64,000 nucleotides of DNA from Bog-473 sp963850095 (GCA_963850095.1 CAWKJX010000003.1:62001-126000); one strand, 5' to 3'; positions 16,744 through 25,724 are shown, counted from the first letter of the stretch. Made by a program: numbers and translations. Notes: generated by a model from the letters alone, not told the origin.

Positions 16744-17604
16744 CGGCGGTCCCGGCGACCGCTGGCGCCGCTGGCGCCGGTCCGCCCGCTCGATCTCCCG
16801 TTCCACGTCGGACCACACGAGCGGCTCACCGTCGTCGCCGGCATCGTCCGCCCCCTGGGCGCGCATCATGATCACGAACGCCACCGTCCACAGCACGGCG
16901 ATGGTGCTGAGCTTGGCCAGGAAGCCGGCCAGCTGCTGGTCCAACAGCGGGGACAGCCCGACCACCGTGCCGTTGTGCGTGAAGGGCGGGTAGAGCGAGT
17001 GCCGGGCGAAGATCCACACGATCGACAGGAAGCTGGGCACGATCGACTGCACAATCAGGTAGCCGCCCCGCCCCATGGACGAGAGTCGGGGTGCCCCGGG
17101 CAGCTCGCTCAGGACCGGCGCCCACAGGACGAACCCCGAGGCCAGCACGACCAGCTCAATGACCACCCGGGCGCCGTCGGACCGAGCGGCCAGGCTCACC
17201 ATGCCGGTGGTAAGCGTGCCCACTGCCACCACGGTCACGATGGCCACCGCCGGCAGCGGCCGCACGGCCACACGCAGCACCGCGTCCAACGGGGCGGGGC
17301 GGGTCAGCCGGGCCAGCAGGGGCCGGGGTGTGCCGAGGACGAGCAGCGGCGGCACGGCCAGGGTCAGGAGCAGCCGCTGGAGGACGAGCGCCATGAGCAG
17401 CCAGTGGGCGGCCAGGTCCCCCAGCGGCCAGGTCACCGCGGCCACCAGCACCAGCATGCCGAGGACGAAGAGGACCTTCTGGCGCCGGGTGGCCCGCCAC
17501 TCCGGCCGTCGCGTGGCCCACAGGTAGGCGCCGACGAGCACGGGGAAGACCAGGAGCCAGACCACATGCAGGTGCCAGTCGAAGGGGTGGGCGGCGGCGG
17601 TCAT
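16732..17604 (-). CDS. CtaG-type cytochrome c oxidase assembly / Caa3-CtaG family membrane protein
   Basis: 290 residues with about seven membrane segments, matching the Caa3_CtaG family. The start (HPFDWHLHVVWLLVFPVLVG) and the segment WPLGDLAAHWLLMALVLQ with its conserved AxHW are typical, as is a VPSFLSIVWIFARHSLYPP loop near the C-terminus. Members of this family are linked to copper loading of caa3-type oxidase, though in actinobacteria many paralogues have unclear roles. A hydrophilic, Arg/Asp-rich C-terminal tail ends within a tandem repeat. It is divergent from pafBC; the start codons are 29 nt apart. Confidence 0.82.
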   Translation of the reverse strand: MTAAAHPFDWHLHVVWLLVFPVLVGAYLWATRRPEWRATRRQKVLFVLGMLVLVAAVTWPLGDLAAHWLLMALVLQRLLLTLAVPPLLVLGTPRPLLARLTRPAPLDAVLRVAVRPLPAVAIVTVVAVGTLTTGMVSLAARSDGARVVIELVVLASGFVLWAPVLSELPGAPRLSSMGRGGYLIVQSIVPSFLSIVWIFARHSLYPPFTHNGTVVGLSPLLDQQLAGFLAKLSTIAVLWTVAFVIMMRAQGADDAGDDGEPLVWSDVEREIERADRRQRRQRSPGPPVTG

Positions 17605-17620
17605 GGCGCAGCCGCCGCCG

Positions 17621-17626
17621 TAGGCT
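17621..17626 (+). promoter_or_regulatory. -10 box of pafBC (leaderless type)
   Basis: TAGGCT ends 7 nt before ATG 17634. Confidence 0.55.
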
Positions 17627-17633
17627 CTGACCG

Positions 17634-19569
17634 ATGGAGGCTCCCCCCAAGCTCGACCGGCTCGAACGCGTCACCGACCTCGTGCTCGTGCTGCTGGAAG
17701 CGGCGCAGCCCTTGACCCTCGACGCCATCGCGCACCAGGTTCCGGGCTACCCCGTCGAGCACGCCGCCCGCCGCCAGGCCTTCGAGCGGGACAAGCGCCT
17801 GCTGCGCGACGAGGGAATCCCGGTGCTGACGCAGCGCCTGCCCGGCCACGAGCAGTACGGATATCGAATCGATCGCGAGTCGTTCTACCTGCCCGACCTG
17901 GACCTCGATCCCGACGAGCAGGTCGCGCTCCACCTCGCCGTCGCCGGCGTCCACCTCGGCGATCCTAGTGGTCGCGATGCGCTGCTCAAGCTGGGCGCGG
18001 CTGGATTGGGTGATGTCCGCCCCATTGCGGCCCTCGTCCCTCCTGCGGCCCTCATCGAGCTGTTCGAGGCGGTGCGCATGCATGCCTTGGCGTCGTTCAC
18101 CTACCGCGCCGAAATGCGTCACGTCGCACCCGTCGGGTTGTGGTTCCGCTTCGGGCACTGGTACCTGGTGGCGTTCGACGTGGATCGCGAGGGCGTGCGC
18201 ACGTTCCGGGTGGACCGGATCGAAGGCGAGGTCACCCGCTCCGAGCTCGGTGACGTGGTCGTGCCCGGGGACATCGACGTCGAGGGGGCGCTGCCGGACG
18301 AGCCGTGGCAGGCCGAGGGTGAGGATCGCGTCGAAATGCGCATCCGGGTCGACGCCCCTCTCGCGCCGGGTGGCGGACGAGGTGGGAGAGGACAAGGTGG
18401 TGGCGCGCCACGACGACGGCTCCGTCGAGCTGGTGCTGGGCGTGTCCTCGTTCGTCTCCATCCGCTCGTGGGTGCTCGGCCTCCTCGACCATGCCGTGAT
18501 CACGGAGCCGGCTGCGTTCCGGGACGACATGGTCGCCTGGCTCGAGGCCCTCGCCCAGCCCCTGCCGCCGCTTCCCGGTGACGCCGTGAAGCCGGAGACG
18601 ACCGTCGCCCCCCCGGATTCGCCGTTGCGCGCCGCGCCGGGAGCCGAGACGAGCCGCCGCCTGCGCCGCCTCCTGGCCGTGGTGGGCTGGCTGGCCCAGG
18701 TGGGGGAGGCTCCCACCGCCGACATCGCCGAGCGCTTCGGCATGGACGAACAGGAGCTCGTGGCCGAGCTCGAGCTGGCCGCCTGTTGCGGCACGCCGCC
18801 CTACACACCCGACACCCTCATGGAGATAGAGGTGTCCGAGCACTCGGTGCGGGCCTTCCTGCCCAAGGAGTACGGCCGCCCCCGCCGCCTCACCCCGGCC
18901 GAGGGCTTCGCCGTGGCCGCGTCGGCACGTCTGCTGCTGGCCGTCCCGGGCTCCGACGACGACGCCCTGCGCCGCGCCCTGGCCAAGCTCGACGCCGCCC
19001 TGGGTTCCCGCGAAGCGGTCGGGCTCGACGTCGACGCCCCGGCCAATCTCCCGGTTATCCGCCACGCGCTCGACGCGGGCCGCACCCTCGAAATCGAGTA
19101 CCTCTCGGCCTCGCGCGACGAGCTGACGACGCGCGTGGTGGAGCCGGCGCAGGTGGTCACCATCGACGGGCACTGGTATCTCGACGCGTACTGTCGCCGG
19201 GCCGGCGACATGCGGCGGTTCCGCGTCGACCGGATCGGGCGGGCCAAGCAACTCGACGAGGCGGTCTCGACCGACGCCCCCCGTCCCCGGCCGCTCGAGG
19301 ACATGTACCTGTCCGGCCCCAGCGCGCTCGAGGTCCACCTCCAGCTCGGCCCCGCCGCGGGGTGGGTGGCCGAGTCGGTGCCGGTGCGTGCGGTGCGCCG
19401 CGACGACGACGGCACCGTGACCGACGTGGTGCTCGATGTGACCGGGATGGCCTGGTTCGAGCGCCTCCTCCTGCAGCTCGGCCCGGCGGCCCGCCTCGTC
19501 GGGCCGCCCGAGCTCGCCGGGCTGGTGGGAGAGGCCGCCCGGAAGGTCCTGGCCCGCTACCTGGTCTGA
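17634..19569 (+). CDS. pafBC: PafB-PafC fusion, WYL-domain transcription regulator, one frame break
   Basis: About 645 residues in two similar halves. The first half starts with a winged-helix region (LERVTDLVLVLLEAAQPLTL, then a VPGYP segment) and a WYL domain with FRFGHWYLVAFDVDRE and FRVDRIEGE. The second half repeats the plan from RRLLAVVGWLAQVGEAPTAD through HWYLDAYCRRAG and RFRVDRIG. This is the layout of PafB joined to PafC, the activator of the RecA-independent DNA damage response in actinobacteria; single-chain fusions are known. The frame changes at about 18355-18365 (CCCCTCTCGCGCC), and one base restores continuity. In many actinobacteria pafBC follows the proteasome genes, but none are seen here. 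Confidence 0.82.
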
Positions 19570-19625
19570 GCACGACCCCGGTCCCGCTGCGCTCGGCACC
19601 CGGTCGACAGCCCGGGCCTCACGGA

Positions 19626-19631
19626 TAGCGT
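19626..19631 (+). promoter_or_regulatory. -10 box of the Ddn-like gene (leaderless type)
   Basis: TAGCGT ends 7 nt before ATG 19639. Confidence 0.55.
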
Positions 19632-19638
19632 CGGGCCA

Positions 19639-20070
19639 ATGAGCATGAGCCAGGTCAACGACTTCAACCAGAAGATCATCGAAGAGTTCCGCGCCAACAA
19701 AGGGGCGGTCGGTGGTGGGTTCGCCGGCGCTCCCATCGTCCTGTTGACGACGACGGGCGCCAAATCAGGCCAGAAACGGGTGAATCCGCTGGCCGCCCTG
19801 CCCCAGGGCGACGTCCTCTACGTGTTCGCCTCCAAGGCCGGTGCGCCCACCAATCCCGACTGGTACCACAACGTGCTCGCCCACCCGGAGGTGGAGGTCG
19901 AGTTCGGCCAGGAGCGCTTCGACGCCGTCGCCACCCCGGTCACCGGCCCGGAACGGGACCGGATCTGGGAAGAGCAGAAGACCAAAATGCCCGGTTTCGC
20001 CGACTACGAGAAGTCGACCGAGCGGATCATCCCCGTCGTCGAGCTGCGGCGGGCCGAGACCCGCCCGTGA
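19639..20070 (+). CDS. Ddn-like F420H2-dependent oxidoreductase (nitroreductase family)
   Basis: 143 residues, full length for the deazaflavin-dependent nitroreductase (Ddn/FDOR-A) family. Diagnostic features are PIVLLTTTGAKSGQKRVNPL, which binds the F420 tail, and ASKAGAPTNPDWYHNVLAHP. Mycobacterial members reduce quinones and activate nitroimidazoles using F420H2. A cofC gene for F420 synthesis lies 4 kb downstream, so the cofactor is probably made by this organism. Physiological substrate unknown. Confidence 0.88.
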   Translation: MSMSQVNDFNQKIIEEFRANKGAVGGGFAGAPIVLLTTTGAKSGQKRVNPLAALPQGDVLYVFASKAGAPTNPDWYHNVLAHPEVEVEFGQERFDAVATPVTGPERDRIWEEQKTKMPGFADYEKSTERIIPVVELRRAETRP

Positions 20071-20163
20071 CGTAGCACCGACCCACCCCCGACCCCGAGG
20101 ACGTCGGGCGACCGTTCTCCGCCACATGACGTGCACCGCGCCACGTCGGGCAAGGGGAGTTGG

Positions 20164-21561
20164 GTGCTCGGGATCCACGGAGTGCGCCGCGGCGGCGCCG
20201 ACTATTACCTCTCGGATCTCGCGCCCGAACTGCCCGTGTCCAGCCTGCCCGTGTGGGCGGGCAGGGCGGCCCAGGGCATGGGACTCGAGGGCCGCCTCGA
20301 CCCCGACACGCTCCGCCACCTCCTCGAGGGCCGCCTCCCCCGCACCGGGCAGCCGATCGGGTCGTCTCGCGTCCAGGTAGCCGCCTTCGATCTGACCTTC
20401 AGCGCGCCCAAGTCGGTCAGCGTGCTGTACGCCCTCGGCGGCCCGGACACCGCACGGCAGGTGGTCGCCGGCCACGTCGACGCCGTCGCCGGCGCACTGT
20501 CCTACCTGGAGGTGCACGGGGTCACCGCCCGACGCCGCTCGGGTGAGGACCGCGTCGTCCTGCCCACATCGGGCGCGGCGGCCGGACTCTTCACGCACGG
20601 GGTGAACCGCAGCGGCGATCCGCACCTGCACTCACACGTCGTCATGGCCAACCTGGTGCACGGGGTCGACGGACGCTGGAGTGCGTGCGACTGGCGCGGC
20701 CTCGATGCCCATCGACGGGCCGCCTCCGCCGTCTACGAGGCCCACCTGCGCAGCGCCCTGACGAGCGCGCTCGGGGTCCGTTGGGGGAACTCCTCGGGAC
20801 AGCCCGACCTCGTCGGCTTCGCTCCCGCGCTCCTCGGAGAGTTCTCGTCCCGGAGCGCCGACATCCGGCGCCGGCTGCATGAGGTCGGGGGTCACTCGTC
20901 CCGGGCCGGTCGCTTTGCGTGGGCGTCGACGCGGCCGGACAAGACGACGGGCATCCCCTACGCGGACCTGGTGCAGGAGTGGACACGACGGGCCTCGGCC
21001 ATCGGGCCACCCGACCTGGGCTCTGTCCTCGGCAGGTCCACCGAGCCCCGGCCCCGGACCCGGCCCCGGCTGGACGAGCACCGTTACGGCGCCGTCATTT
21101 CGGAGACGCCCCACGGCGGCGCCCACCGGCGCGACGTGGTGGAGGCCCTCGCCGCCGCGGCCCGGACCGGGGCCACGGCGGACGGGCTGGAACACCTGGT
21201 GGCGGCCTGGGTGCCCGCGGCGCGCCCGGACGCCGTCGGGGTGGCCGAGCCCCTGCATCAGCGCCGCGCCGTCGCGCCGGGCCACCATGCGCTGCGTGCC
21301 CTCGGCCCGCGCCCCGTCGAGCCGGGCGACCACGAGGTCTGGCTCGGCGCCGCCCGGGCCATCGAGGCCTACCGGGAGCGGTGGGATGTCGGACGCGCCG
21401 CCGAGCCGCTCGGTGTCGACGGCACGCACGCCAGCCTGGCCGCGCTCCCGCCCGCCCGTTTGGCCGACCACCTCCGCACCACGCGCGCCGTCGACGAGGC
21501 GCGGGCCCGGCTCGGGTGGCAGCGGGAGCCGCCTCGCGTCGAGCTCGGCCGGTCGCGCTGA
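20164..21561 (+). CDS. MobF-family (TrwC-like) relaxase without helicase domain
   Basis: Conjugative relaxase, which nicks DNA at an origin of transfer and covalently carries the strand into the recipient. 465 residues from GTG 20164, preceded by AAGGGGAG at 20152-20159. Catalytic tyrosine pair Y14-Y15 in GGADYYLSDL, then FDLTFSAPKSVSVLYAL and the three-histidine metal site DPHLHSHVVM (H154, H156, H158). Classical MobF relaxases are 900 residues or more with a C-terminal RecD-like helicase. Here the C-terminal 200 residues carry no Walker motif, so helicase activity is absent or supplied in trans. It is convergent with a coupling-protein gene, with one base between stop codons. Earlier GTG 20131 is possible but lacks a ribosome site. 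Confidence 0.85.
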   Translation: MLGIHGVRRGGADYYLSDLAPELPVSSLPVWAGRAAQGMGLEGRLDPDTLRHLLEGRLPRTGQPIGSSRVQVAAFDLTFSAPKSVSVLYALGGPDTARQVVAGHVDAVAGALSYLEVHGVTARRRSGEDRVVLPTSGAAAGLFTHGVNRSGDPHLHSHVVMANLVHGVDGRWSACDWRGLDAHRRAASAVYEAHLRSALTSALGVRWGNSSGQPDLVGFAPALLGEFSSRSADIRRRLHEVGGHSSRAGRFAWASTRPDKTTGIPYADLVQEWTRRASAIGPPDLGSVLGRSTEPRPRTRPRLDEHRYGAVISETPHGGAHRRDVVEALAAAARTGATADGLEHLVAAWVPAARPDAVGVAEPLHQRRAVAPGHHALRALGPRPVEPGDHEVWLGAARAIEAYRERWDVGRAAEPLGVDGTHASLAALPPARLADHLRTTRAVDEARARLGWQREPPRVELGRSR

Positions 21562-21562
21562 G

Positions 21563-22960
21563 TCAACGGCCGCGCGGTTCGAGTGAGAGCTGGCGCGCCG
21601 AGGTGGTCAGCTCGCGCCAGGGCGGGTGCGTGTGCGACGGGGTGAGCCGGACCGCATCGACCGACTTGTCGGGTCCGAGCACGAGCGCATGGCCGGGGGT
21701 GCCGTGCGCGACCGCGTCGACCGGCAGGCGTGGCTGTCGGTGCGACCCGACTGAGGTTGCGGGCCGGATGCGGCCCCACGGTCCGACCGAGCGACTCACA
21801 GAGGTCGTCGCCACGTCGTGGTCGCCCGCCAGCGCGCTCAGGTCCCTCAGCGTGGCGGTGTCGGCGATTCCGGGCAGTACGACCGTGGTCCCGAAGAGTG
21901 AGAGGAATCCTCCCGCCGCCGCGCCCCACCGGCTGCGGGCCTGGGAAAGGTCCTGCAGGCACGCCAGCGTGAGCAGCCCCTGCCCACCTCCTTCGCTGAC
22001 CATGGCCGGGAGGTCCGGAATCGGTGCGATGTTGGCCACCTCGTCGAGGGCCAAGAGTGCCGGAGCCCCGGCCTGACCCTCTCGGGAGCGGGTGTAGGCG
22101 GCGTCGCGCACGTCGCCGATGACCGCGACCACGAGCGGTGCGAACTGGAGCTGTCGACGGCCACTCGAGCAGATGTAGAGCGTGTTCACCCCGGAGCAGA
22201 AGTCGGTGAGGTCGAGTGGAGGAGCATTCGTCGACGCCATCGCACCGTGCGTGCGATAAGCGGTCAGCACCCCCGATGCAGTCGACCAGATCCCCGATTG
22301 CTCTCTCGTGTCGGTGGACACGATTCCGGCCAGCAGATCCGGCGCCGGACCCTCCGATTCCGTGCCTGTGGAGAGAATTTCGAGGGCCGGGGCGCCGTCG
22401 TGACGATCGATCCACTTCAGGACCCGTTCCATCGGCAGATCCTCCTTGGCCGCCGCATGGAGGAGCGTCGAGAGAAGCGCACTCGCACGTTCGTTCCAAT
22501 GACGTTCCCCGGAATGTGTAGCGCCCGATCCGCTCGCACGCACCATGGCATCCGCCGTCACCACCGCTGCGTCCCAATTCGAGGCGGTGGTGAGCGGTGA
22601 CCATCCGACACGCTCGACGCCGCGCGGGCATTCCACTTCACCACTGGGGTCGTAGAGCAGCGCCCAACCGTCACTGGCGCGCGACGACGCCGTAGCCCGC
22701 ATCACGTCGGGCTTGGTTGAGGTCGACACCACTGGTCCATCGGCCAGCAAAATATTGGGTATGACCAGGGAGGATGTCTTCCCGGAGCGAGGTGGACCCA
22801 GCACCAGCGTCGAACGCTGGTCGCCGGCCCACATCCACCCGTTTGTGGTCCTTCCAACATAGATGCTGTGGCTCGCATTTCGGTGGATCTCGCGCAATGC
22901 AGCAATCGAATTCAGGCACGGATCGACTGCATCGACTTGTGCGTCACCTCCACGTTGCAT
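21563..22960 (-). CDS. VirD4/TraG-type conjugative coupling protein
   Basis: Hexameric ATPase family that brings relaxase-DNA to a type IV secretion channel. 465 residues. Walker A is GPPRSGKT (residues 55-62), followed by SLVIPNILLADGPVVSTSTK, typical of TraG/TraD. Walker B is LLALDEVANIAPIP, and GGGQGLLTLACLQDLSQ matches the sensor region of the family. No N-terminal transmembrane pair is present, so it is a shortened, soluble form like those of actinobacterial elements. It pairs with the convergent relaxase. No other type IV secretion genes (VirB4, VirB6) are in the window, so self-transfer is unproven. Confidence 0.85.
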   Translation of the reverse strand: MQRGGDAQVDAVDPCLNSIAALREIHRNASHSIYVGRTTNGWMWAGDQRSTLVLGPPRSGKTSSLVIPNILLADGPVVSTSTKPDVMRATASSRASDGWALLYDPSGEVECPRGVERVGWSPLTTASNWDAAVVTADAMVRASGSGATHSGERHWNERASALLSTLLHAAAKEDLPMERVLKWIDRHDGAPALEILSTGTESEGPAPDLLAGIVSTDTREQSGIWSTASGVLTAYRTHGAMASTNAPPLDLTDFCSGVNTLYICSSGRRQLQFAPLVVAVIGDVRDAAYTRSREGQAGAPALLALDEVANIAPIPDLPAMVSEGGGQGLLTLACLQDLSQARSRWGAAAGGFLSLFGTTVVLPGIADTATLRDLSALAGDHDVATTSVSRSVGPWGRIRPATSVGSHRQPRLPVDAVAHGTPGHALVLGPDKSVDAVRLTPSHTHPPWRELTTSARQLSLEPRGR

Positions 22961-23481
22961 GTCCGCGATGTTTGCGTTGGGGAACGGATAAATCCATAGG
23001 ACATATCGGAGAATGCAGCGACGAGCGGAGGCGAGATTGCTTGTTCGAGCGCACGACGCCCCTCAATCGCGTCCGTGAAACGAGGTGAAACGAAGGTCAC
23101 ATGCGAAGCCGAAATGACCGCGCGAATAAAGAATGCTTGACCTGAGCATGTTCACAACAGAAGAATGTGTATACCCGAAGTGCGAGGGAGGGTTGATATG
23201 TGCTGCGACACGACATCGTGTGGCGCGCAAAGCGAAGCAGTCGGAGTCGCTTTTGACGCGTCCACGTATCGTCCAGCGGCACGTCGACACGACGTCGCAC
23301 GACGGGCGCAAAGGGCGGTATGTCGAGCCGCAGGAGCGCAGTCGGCGTCCCTGCAGTTGCTTCATCCGTCGCATATGACAGTGAATCCGGTGCGGCAGTG
23401 CGCACGACGTTGGGTAGTCGACTCCGGCGTGGCGCAGGCTGCACCTCTATTCAGTGACCATGCTCCTAGGGAGGTGCACCT
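22961..23481. other. AT-rich gap without a convincing gene
   Basis: 521 nt of about 48-55% GC in a genome near 70%. Several short overlapping open frames exist on both strands, but none has a recognisable domain or consistent codon use. A small inverted repeat, ATGCT-7 nt-AGCAT, lies at about 23132-23148. The stretch probably holds the coupling-protein promoter and may be the edge or oriT-like region of an integrated element; no nic site was identified. Confidence 0.5.
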
Positions 23482-23916
23482 GTGGCAGTAGCCGCAAAAA
23501 GAAGGGCCCCGGCACGAAAGGCCGCTAAGAAGCGGGCGCCGGCGAAAAAGGCAGTCAAGCGCGCCCCAGCCAAGAAGGCCGTCAAGCGGGCTCCGGCTCG
23601 CAAGGCGACCAAGAAGCGGGCTCCGGCCAAGAAGGCCGCCAAGCGGGCTCCGGCTCGCAAGGCGACCAAGAAGCGGGCTCCGGCGCGGAAGGCCACGAAG
23701 AAGCGGGCTCCGGCCAAGAAGGCTGCCAAGCGGGCTCCGGCTCGCAAGGCGACCAAGAAGCGGGCTCCGGCGCGCAAGGCCACGAAGAAGCGGGCTCCGG
23801 CCAAGAAGGCCGCCAAGCGGGCTCCGGCTCGCAAGGCGACCAAGAAGCGGGCGCCGGCCAAGAAGGCCGTGCGTCGTGCCCCCGCTCGCAAGCGGGCCGT
23901 CAGGCGCAGCAGCTAG
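23482..23916 (+). CDS. Histone H1-like Lys/Ala/Pro-repeat DNA-binding protein
   Basis: 144 residues, almost wholly repeats of KRAPA[RK]KA[TA]K, with very high pI. This is the kind of basic tail found on actinobacterial HupB and on AlgP/HctB-type histone H1-like proteins. No globular HU domain is present before it. GTG 23482 has a strong Shine-Dalgarno, GGGAGG (23469-23474), 7 nt upstream, unlike the leaderless genes nearby. At DNA level it consists of 15- and 30-nt repeats. Role inferred as chromosome compaction or RNA/DNA binding. It is followed by a perfect hairpin terminator. Confidence 0.75.
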   Translation: MAVAAKRRAPARKAAKKRAPAKKAVKRAPAKKAVKRAPARKATKKRAPAKKAAKRAPARKATKKRAPARKATKKRAPAKKAAKRAPARKATKKRAPARKATKKRAPAKKAAKRAPARKATKKRAPAKKAVRRAPARKRAVRRSS

Positions 23917-23945
23917 GCGCTTCGTTCCATTCAGAACACGTGAGA

Positions 23946-23967
23946 CCGGGGGCCTTCGGGCCCCCGG
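23946..23967 (+). terminator. Perfect GC hairpin with TTCG loop
   Basis: Stem CCGGGGGCC (23946-23954), loop TTCG, stem GGCCCCCGG (23959-23967). No T-run follows, as is common in actinobacteria. It sits 30 nt after the H1-like stop and would also block read-through from cofC on the other strand. Confidence 0.75.
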
Positions 23968-24016
23968 CTCCGCGTGGGTGAGTCGAACTCGAAGTCGGAG
24001 TCGGAGCTGGCGTCGG

Positions 24017-24637
24017 TCAGGCCGGCGCGTCGAGCTCAGCCACGTCGGCCGGCCAGTCGACGTCGTAGGCCAAGTCGGGCTTGCGCAGCACGCGGACGGA
24101 TAGACCGAGCCGCGCTGCTTCTTCCCTATGGGCCCGGAAGGAACCAGGCCCATAGGCGAACCGGAAGTCGCTGGCCGCCCGGAGGCGCAACACGTTGGTG
24201 CCGTCGTCCTTCCGGTCGGGCACGAGCGTCACGCCCTCGAAGGGCGGCAAGGCGCCGAGACCGCTGGCCCGGGGCAGGTCGCCGTGGGCCACGGTGACCC
24301 AGGTGGCCCCCGCCCGCGCCAGGCGGTCGACGCCAGCGCGCACAGCGCCGTTGAGCCCCTGTCCGGGCTCCCACATGACGAATGCCCCCAGGTCGGAGGC
24401 CCACCGAGCCACCTCTTCGTCGTCGCAGACGACGGCGACGGGCAGGGGTGCACACGCGGACACCACGTGCGTCGCCATGGCCCGCACGAGCTCGATACGG
24501 TCGGCGTCGGCCAAGGCCGGCCCGAGCCGGCGCTTGGCCTGCTGGAAGGCCTTGACGGGGATCAGGACGACCTCGTGTCCGAGGCGGGTGTCGTCCGCAT
24601 CCGAGCCGAACGGGGCCTGCAGCGTCGCCCTCGGCAC
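24017..24637 (-). CDS. cofC: 2-phospho-L-lactate (phosphoenolpyruvate) guanylyltransferase
   Basis: Enzyme of coenzyme F420 side-chain synthesis (CofC/FbiD); it transfers GMP to 2-phospholactate or, in actinobacteria, phosphoenolpyruvate. 206 residues from GTG 24637. The start VVLIPVKAFQQAKRRLG is the family signature, with HGDLPRA (nucleotide/metal site) and VPDRKDDGTNVLRLRA further on. GTG 24637 lies 6 nt after a TACACT box. It is divergent from gpsA. Together with the Ddn-like gene it indicates an F420-using organism. Confidence 0.88.
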   Translation of the reverse strand: MPRATLQAPFGSDADDTRLGHEVVLIPVKAFQQAKRRLGPALADADRIELVRAMATHVVSACAPLPVAVVCDDEEVARWASDLGAFVMWEPGQGLNGAVRAGVDRLARAGATWVTVAHGDLPRASGLGALPPFEGVTLVPDRKDDGTNVLRLRAASDFRFAYGPGSFRAHREEAARLGLSVRVLRKPDLAYDVDWPADVAELDAPA

Positions 24638-24643
24638 CGCGAC

Positions 24644-24649
24644 AGTGTA
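24644..24649 (-). promoter_or_regulatory. -10 box of cofC (leaderless type)
   Basis: TACACT on the minus strand ends 6 nt before GTG 24637. Confidence 0.6.
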
Positions 24650-24687
24650 CGGGCGGGCGCGGAAGCCGCACCGGGGCCGGGCCGCCG

Positions 24688-24693
24688 TAATCT
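24688..24693 (+). promoter_or_regulatory. -10 box of gpsA (leaderless type)
   Basis: TAATCT ends 8 nt before ATG 24702. Confidence 0.55.
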
Positions 24694-24701
24694 CTTGGAC
24701 C

Positions 24702-25724
24702 ATGAGCGATCGGGTGGCAGTCATCGGCGCCGGCTCGTGGGGCACTGCGGTGGCCACCATCGTGGGCTCCTCCCACCCCACGTCGCTGTGGGTGCGCTCC
24801 CCGGACCTGGCGGCCTCCATACGGCGCGAACGTCGGAACGAGACGTACCTACCTGACAGCACCGTCCCCGACGACCTGGACGTCACATCCTCGCTGGCCG
24901 AAGCGGTCGAAGGGGCGCGCATCGTCTTCATGGCCGTGCCGTCACACGGATTCCGGGCCGTGCTCACCGATCTCCAGCCGCTGGCCGGCGGTGTCGATGC
25001 TGTCGTCAGTTTGGCCAAGGGGATCGAAATGGGGACCAACCTCCGCATGTCCCAGATCGTCGGAGAGGTGCTCCCGGGCCTGCCGGCCGGTGTCCTCACC
25101 GGCCCCAACCTGGCCAGCGAGGTGGCCCAGGGGCACCCCGCCGCCTGCGTGGTGGCGCTCGCCGACGAGGCGTTGGCCGCCCGCGTCCAAGAGCTCGTGC
25201 ACACGCGGACCTTCCGGACCTACATGGGTACCGACGTGGTCGGGTGCGAAATCGCCGGCGCCACCAAGAACGTCATGGCCATCGCTGCGGGCATCGGGGA
25301 CGGCCTCGGCCTCGGCGACAACACGCGGGCCGTGCTCATCACCCGTGGCCTGGCCGAGCTCGGCCGCCTCGGCGTCGCGCTCGGAGGCAAGGTGCTCACC
25401 TTCGGCGGCCTGGCCGGGGTGGGAGACCTCGTGGCCACGTGCGCCAGCCCGAAGAGCCGCAACCGGTCGGTCGGCTTTGCGCTGGGTCAGGGGACGCCGC
25501 TCGAGGAGATCGTGGGAGGCATGCAGATGGTGGCCGAAGGCGTCAAGAGCGCCGGCCCCTTGGTCGGCATCGCGCGGGCGGCCGGGATCGAAATGCCGAT
25601 CGCCGAGCAGGTGGAGGGCATCGTCGAGGGGCAGTGCTCGCCCAAAGAGGCGCTGATGAACCTGATGGCCCGTCCCTCGCGTCCGGAGTGGGACGAGGCA
25701 TTGCTCCGGGGGCTGTCGGGATGA
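24702..25724 (+). CDS. gpsA: Glycerol-3-phosphate dehydrogenase [NAD(P)+]
   Basis: Reduces dihydroxyacetone phosphate to sn-glycerol 3-phosphate for phospholipid synthesis. 340 residues, full length. N-terminal dinucleotide site VAVIGAGSWGTA, then SLAKGIE, the catalytic-lysine region GATKNVMAIAAGI and the substrate loop SPKSRNRSVG. The start is fixed by the Rossmann motif close to the N-terminus and by TAATCT upstream. The TGA overlaps an ATG (ATGA) that would begin the cyclase gene, implying an operon. Confidence 0.95.
   Translation: MSDRVAVIGAGSWGTAVATIVGSSHPTSLWVRSPDLAASIRRERRNETYLPDSTVPDDLDVTSSLAEAVEGARIVFMAVPSHGFRAVLTDLQPLAGGVDAVVSLAKGIEMGTNLRMSQIVGEVLPGLPAGVLTGPNLASEVAQGHPAACVVALADEALAARVQELVHTRTFRTYMGTDVVGCEIAGATKNVMAIAAGIGDGLGLGDNTRAVLITRGLAELGRLGVALGGKVLTFGGLAGVGDLVATCASPKSRNRSVGFALGQGTPLEEIVGGMQMVAEGVKSAGPLVGIARAAGIEMPIAEQVEGIVEGQCSPKEALMNLMARPSRPEWDEALLRGLSG

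Noticed and set aside
22912..23100. A 62-codon minus-strand frame overlapping the coupling-protein start
   Set aside because: No ribosome site, no domain, and it overlaps a better-supported gene in another frame.
23362..24153. Long minus-strand frame across the H1-like gene with Leu/Gly/Arg repeats
   Set aside because: It is the antisense of the Lys/Ala/Pro repeats; the plus frame has a ribosome site and a terminator.
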